16,380 nucleotides of DNA from an uncultured Collinsella sp. Its GTDB lineage: Bacteria; Actinomycetota; Coriobacteriia; Coriobacteriales; Coriobacteriaceae. Both the position numbers and the translations under genes were made by a program. Shown here one piece after another: positions 13,035-16,380 of the stretch; within the stretch, counting starts at the first letter, position 1; each line of letters opens with the position of its first letter. Where the stretch lies: positions 1 through 16,380 of the forward strand of contig CABUHO010000033.1 of the NCBI GenBank assembly GCA_902491395.1. The letters are read 5' to 3'. A model generated the notes under the pieces. It had not been told where the DNA came from. It saw only the letters and a program-made list of their open reading frames with translations, and did not search any database.

Positions 13035-14561
13035 CTAGTCTGCGCGATAGTGCGATCCGAGACTTTCGGTCCGTGCGCGCATGGCTTTGACCATTTCCTG
13101 TGCTAGTTGAATCTGCGATTGCAGGCGGGCGAGGGCTGCGACTTCGCTGTCGTTGGCATGCGGCTTATTTAGAGTTGTGGCATCATCTTGAATGTTTTCA
13201 AGCTCTTGCAGCGCCTTGGAAAGGCCAACTTCGGTCCTGTTGATCATGCAGTAGGTGCTCATGGTGTGTTTGAGGCTGCGGGTCAGACGCTCGGCGTCTG
13301 TTGTGGCAATGCCATACTGGGGGAGGGCGATATCCGCCTTCGGGGCCACCTCAGGTGCATTCTGCGCTGCTTGAGCCGCTGATGCGCCTGCGATGCGTCC
13401 GAACACGATGCCATTGGCACTCGACAAGCCGCCGATGCGGTCGGCGCCGTGCATGCCGCCTGTTGCCTCACCGCAGGCGTAGAGGCCCTCAACGCCCGTG
13501 TACGCGGTCTTGTCGATTTTGATACCGCCGTTGGCGGCGTGGGCATACATCGCCACGCGCATCTCGTCGGTCGGCGCGATGCCGTGCTCGTCTTGTAGCC
13601 AGGTGGCAAAGGTCTGCACAAACTCGGGGATGTCCTCGCGGGGGAAGTCGTAGTGGAGTGCCAGGCCCTCTGCACCTGCCTGATCTATGACGAGGTCGAT
13701 GGCGCGGGAGGCCAAGCGCGAGGTGAAAGGACCATATCCAGAGCGCTGCTCAAGCAGGTCGTTTAGCTTGCCGTCGGCAATATCGACCGGCTGGTCTACA
13801 TGTACGTAGCGCCAGGTCTTTTCGTTAAAGACAAGGTTTCGCTTGGGCTCGATGAAGCCGGGCATCATCTGCATGAATTCTATATTAGTAAGCGATGCGC
13901 CGTGCGCCAGCGCGATGGCCTGCGAGGAGCTAAGCACATCAGCCGATGTAAGGCTGCGCTCGAACAGGCCGCCAGTGCCACCGGCTGCGATGATCGTGGC
14001 CTTGGCAGCAAAGGGCACGATTCGATTTTCGGTAAGGTCGTAGAGCACGGTTCCGGTGATTCTGCCGTTCGTGTCCTCAACAAGGTCGATAAGCTCATGG
14101 CGGGGGAGCAGGCGAATGCCGAGCGACTCGATTCGGGTCGTCAGAGCGTCCTCAAGGGGCTTGCGGGTGAGGCCGCGCCACATGCGCGTCTTGTGGTCAA
14201 AGCAGGGGATAAATTGCTTTTGCTGGGCGCTCTCAGCGCTTTGCGGACGCTGGAGCTCAACGCCTAGGTCTTGCTCGAGCCATTCAATTGCCTGGGGAAT
14301 GCCGTGGACAAACGTCTGGACAAGCTCGGGGTCGGCGACGCCGCCACCAACGGTCTGAATGGTGTCAATGAGGTCTTGTTCGTCGTCTTCGTTAACGGGT
14401 CCGATAAGCCCCAGGCCCCAGGTTCCGGGGAAGAAGCTCGATCCACTCATAGTCTTGCCGGCGCTTGCCACAGTGACGGTTGTACCCGTGCGTGCCGCTT
14501 CGATGGCGGCACAAAGTCCCGAAATGCCAGATCCAATTACCAGTACATCAGTCGATTCCAT
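13035..14561 (-). CDS. FAD-dependent oxidoreductase, fumarate reductase / L-aspartate oxidase fold
   Basis: A 508-aa flavoprotein related to fumarate reductase/succinate dehydrogenase flavoprotein subunits and L-aspartate oxidase (NadB). An FAD-binding GSGISG motif is at 10-15, TIIAAGGTGGLF follows at about 190-200, the catalytic-arginine region reads GPFTSRLASRAID (about 277-289, R282 the likely equivalent), and H341 is in HAANGGIKID. The FAD/capping segment CGEATGGMHGADRIGG is at about 363-378, followed by a helical C-terminal domain as in SdhA/NadB. The usual substrate-binding FQFHPT reads MQMMPG (about 230-235), so the histidine is replaced by methionine, and no RGEGG loop is seen. The substrate is therefore uncertain. 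No Tat signal, heme or flavin-attachment domain is present, suggesting a cytoplasmic enzyme. The ATG at 14561 has AAAGGAA upstream; the frame's earlier Met has none. Confidence 0.85.
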   Translation of the reverse strand: MESTDVLVIGSGISGLCAAIEAARTGTTVTVASAGKTMSGSSFFPGTWGLGLIGPVNEDDEQDLIDTIQTVGGGVADPELVQTFVHGIPQAIEWLEQDLGVELQRPQSAESAQQKQFIPCFDHKTRMWRGLTRKPLEDALTTRIESLGIRLLPRHELIDLVEDTNGRITGTVLYDLTENRIVPFAAKATIIAAGGTGGLFERSLTSADVLSSSQAIALAHGASLTNIEFMQMMPGFIEPKRNLVFNEKTWRYVHVDQPVDIADGKLNDLLEQRSGYGPFTSRLASRAIDLVIDQAGAEGLALHYDFPREDIPEFVQTFATWLQDEHGIAPTDEMRVAMYAHAANGGIKIDKTAYTGVEGLYACGEATGGMHGADRIGGLSSANGIVFGRIAGASAAQAAQNAPEVAPKADIALPQYGIATTDAERLTRSLKHTMSTYCMINRTEVGLSKALQELENIQDDATTLNKPHANDSEVAALARLQSQIQLAQEMVKAMRARTESLGSHYRAD

Positions 14562-14697
14562 CGGATTCCTTTCTCGTCCGGCGCATTGTCGCACGGGTGA
14601 TCGGCAATGGGGCCGCAAAGACTCGGCAAATCGGTAAAGGGCACATATGGCAGGTGGGCGTCATGGGCGTTCTGATGCTCCATCTCATCACATCTCG

Positions 14698-14718
14698 TAT
14701 ATCGCCCCAACTGATATA
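14698..14718. promoter_or_regulatory. Inverted repeat upstream of the flavoprotein gene
   Basis: TATATC (14698-14703) and GATATA (14713-14718) form a 6-bp inverted repeat with a 9-nt spacer, about 137 bases above the flavoprotein start codon. It is in the only AT-rich part of that gap, so it may contain the promoter or an operator. No clear -35/-10 pair is visible. Confidence 0.25.
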
Positions 14719-14749
14719 TCGGCATTAGCTACCCTGCGACAGCGCAAAC

Positions 14750-14782
14750 AAAAAGAGCCGCTACCCCGAAAGGTAGCGGCTC
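14750..14782 (-). terminator. Terminator of the NifU-like / GGGtGRT operon
   Basis: GAGCCGCTACC (14755-14765) pairs perfectly over 11 bp with GGTAGCGGCTC (14772-14782) around a 6-nt loop. On the minus strand it is followed by TTTTT (14754-14750), 36 bases past the GGGtGRT stop codon. Confidence 0.9.
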
Positions 14783-14817
14783 CAAAGCTCAACTATTTGA
14801 GCATCGCGCGGGTGCGA

Positions 14818-15822
14818 TTAGGCCTTGAGGGCCTCCTCAACGGCGACAGCGCAGGCGACGGTGGCACCGACCATGGGGTTGTTGCCCATGCCGATGAGAC
14901 CCATCATGTCGACGTGCGCAGGCACGGAGGAAGAACCGGCGAACTGGGCGTCGGAGTGCATACGGCCCATGGTGTCGGTCATGCCGTAAGAGGCAGGGCC
15001 GGCGCCCATGTTGTCCGGGTGCAGGGTACGGCCAGTGCCGCCACCAGAAGCGACGGAGAAGTACTTCTTGCCAGCCTCGAGGCGCTCCTTCTTGTAGGTG
15101 CCAGCGACGGGGTGCTGGAAGCGCGTGGGGTTGGTGGAGTTGCCGGTGATCGAGATGTCGACGTTCTCGTGCCACATGATGGCAACGCCCTCGCGGACGT
15201 CGTCGGAGCCGTAGCAGTTAACGGCAGCGCGGGGACCATCGGAGTAGGGGATGGTCTCGACGACCTTGAGCTCGCCCGTGTAGTAGTCGAACTGGGTCTT
15301 CACATAGGTGAAGCCGTTGATGCGGGCGATGATCTGGGCGGCGTCCTTGCCCAGACCGTTAAGGATAACGCGCAGCGGCTTCTTGCGGGCCTTGTTGGCG
15401 TTCAGAGCCAGGCCGATAGCGCCCTCAGCGGCAGCGAAGGACTCGTGGCCGGCCAGGAAGGCGAAGCACTCGGTGTCGTCGGAGAGCAGCATAGCGCCCA
15501 GGTTGCCGTGGCCCAGACCGACCTTGCGGTCCTCGGCGACGGAGCCGGGAACGGTGAAGGCCTGGATGCCCTCGCCGATGATGGCGGCAGCCTCAGAAGC
15601 GGACTTGGCGCCACGCTTGACAGCGAGAGCGCAACCGAGGGTGTAGGCCCACTCGGCGTTCTGGAAGGCGATGGACTGGGTGTTGTTGACGATCTCACGC
15701 GGGTTGAAGCCCTTGTCGGTGCAGATCTGCAGAGCTTCCTCGAGGGAGGCGATGCCGTTGTCGGCGAGGCACTTGTTGATCTTGTCAGCGCGGCGCTCGT
15801 AACCTTCGAACGTAACAGTCAT
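14818..15822 (-). CDS. GGGtGRT family protein
   Basis: A 334-aa soluble protein belonging to the family named GGGtGRT for its invariant motif, present here as GGGTGRT at residues 260-266 within SVASGGGTGRTLHPDNMG. Other conserved-looking glycine-rich stretches are GLGHGNLGAMLL (about 102-113), AGHESFAAAEGAIG (about 124-137) and GLIGMGNNPMVGATVACA near the C-terminus. It has no signal peptide or membrane helix. To my knowledge the biochemical function is undetermined. The gene sits 18 nt after a NifU-like scaffold gene and shares its transcript, so a role in iron-sulfur cluster assembly or in an oxygen-sensitive enzyme's cofactor handling is a reasonable inference. ATG 15822 follows AAAGGGAGGG, 8 nt away. 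Confidence 0.88.
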   Translation of the reverse strand: MTVTFEGYERRADKINKCLADNGIASLEEALQICTDKGFNPREIVNNTQSIAFQNAEWAYTLGCALAVKRGAKSASEAAAIIGEGIQAFTVPGSVAEDRKVGLGHGNLGAMLLSDDTECFAFLAGHESFAAAEGAIGLALNANKARKKPLRVILNGLGKDAAQIIARINGFTYVKTQFDYYTGELKVVETIPYSDGPRAAVNCYGSDDVREGVAIMWHENVDISITGNSTNPTRFQHPVAGTYKKERLEAGKKYFSVASGGGTGRTLHPDNMGAGPASYGMTDTMGRMHSDAQFAGSSSVPAHVDMMGLIGMGNNPMVGATVACAVAVEEALKA

Positions 15823-15840
15823 AGTTATTTCCCTCCCTTT

Positions 15841-16380
15841 CTACTCGTGAACCGGGAACACGCTGGCGACGGAGTGAGTCTCCTCGTCGGTGCGCGGGTC
15901 GATGTACTTGGCAGCATTCTCCCACTGACCATAGTGGCCCATAGCGCCAGCGATGGCCTCCTCGGGGGTCTTGCCGGCCTTGACGGCGTCGGTGAACTTA
16001 CCGAGGTTCAGGAACTCGAACGCGATGATCTCGTTCTTGTCGTTGAGAGCCATGCGGGTGACGTAGCCCTGAGCGAGCTCGAGGTAACGAGCGCCCTTGG
16101 CCTTGGTGCCGAACATGGTGCCGACCTGGGAGCGAAGGCCCTTGCCGAGGTCGTCGAGGGAGGCGCCCACGGGCAGGCCGCCCTCGGAGAACGCGGTCTG
16201 GCTGCGGCCGTAAACGATCTGCAGGAAGATCTCGCGCATAGCAACGTTGATGGCGTCGCAGACGAGGTCGGTGTTGAGGGCCTCGAGGATGGTCTTACCG
16301 GGAAGGATCTCGGAAGCCATGGCGGCGGAGTGGGTCATGCCCGAGCAGCCGATGGTCTCAACGAGGGCCTCCTCGATGAT
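15841..16380 (-). CDS. NifU-like iron-sulfur cluster assembly scaffold protein (5' end outside window)
   Basis: The visible 179 C-terminal residues resemble NifU/IscU-type scaffolds, which assemble Fe-S clusters on conserved cysteines. The segment ETIGCSGMTHSAAMASEILP matches the scaffold pattern GC..A..S...A; the next expected cysteine appears in DLVCDAINVAM. The third canonical NifU cysteine is not evident in the visible part, where the protein has an extra region (GRSQTAFSEGG, QVGTMFGTKAKGARYLELAQGYV). An ATG at 16338 would give 165 aa, but the conserved GCSG segment lies upstream of it in frame, so the true start is beyond 16380. It is the first visible gene of an operon with the GGGtGRT gene. 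Confidence 0.85.
   Translation of the reverse strand: MIEEALVETIGCSGMTHSAAMASEILPGKTILEALNTDLVCDAINVAMREIFLQIVYGRSQTAFSEGGLPVGASLDDLGKGLRSQVGTMFGTKAKGARYLELAQGYVTRMALNDKNEIIAFEFLNLGKFTDAVKAGKTPEEAIAGAMGHYGQWENAAKYIDPRTDEETHSVASVFPVHE

Noticed and set aside
14537..14725. 62-codon minus-strand frame upstream of the flavoprotein
   Set aside because: It overlaps the flavoprotein's ribosome site and start, and shows no family resemblance or ribosome site of its own.

Overview
The window is a compact, high-GC stretch of bacterial chromosome. Gene content and style point to a gut actinobacterium of the class Coriobacteriia, most likely Collinsella or a close relative. That assignment rests on family recognition: a Rho factor with a very long actinobacterial-type basic N-terminal extension, a CarD-like regulator, a GGGtGRT/NifU-like pair, and strong AAGGAGG-type ribosome sites. 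No database search was possible.

Layout. (1) 1-1300, minus strand: an HD-domain phosphohydrolase and a CarD-like regulator. They are separated by a 16-bp perfect hairpin, one arm of which recurs as a 17-bp direct repeat on the far side of the HD gene. (2) 1617-3549, plus: argS and its terminator. (3) 3550-4000: an intergenic stretch holding a ~150-bp imperfect palindrome, a 27-nt-period direct repeat, a good promoter and a long leader for rho. (4) 4001-6627, plus: rho (851 aa) and its terminator. (5) 6705-8759, plus: a promoter, a 466-aa two-helix membrane protein of unknown function and a coupled VanZ-like protein, closed by a strong bidirectional terminator. (6) 8842-11055, minus: a ROK-family sugar kinase and a class I/II aminotransferase, each with its own signals. 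An operator-like inverted repeat covers the kinase promoter. (7) 11140-11555, plus: tRNA-His and two identical tRNA-Lys genes with promoter and terminator. (8) 11556-12960: a probable accessory islet directly downstream of the tRNAs. It contains a RhuM-family gene and, beyond its 3' end, a 46-bp perfect palindrome with no loop. (9) 13035-14561, minus: a fumarate-reductase/NadB-fold flavoprotein that lacks a usual substrate histidine. (10) 14750-16380, minus: a GGGtGRT-family protein preceded by a NifU-like Fe-S scaffold gene that runs off the window, ending in a terminator.

How the genes fit together. Most are core housekeeping functions (tRNA charging, transcription termination, tRNAs, amino-acid and sugar metabolism) with little functional linkage. 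The tight units are the 466-aa protein plus VanZ-like protein (7-nt gap) and the NifU-like plus GGGtGRT pair (18-nt gap). The least explained material is the palindrome-bearing islet after the tRNA-Lys genes, the palindromic element upstream of rho, the GGGtGRT/NifU-like pair, and the membrane protein next to VanZ. I did not find a clear new multi-gene defence or biosynthetic system; these four are the best candidates for follow-up.
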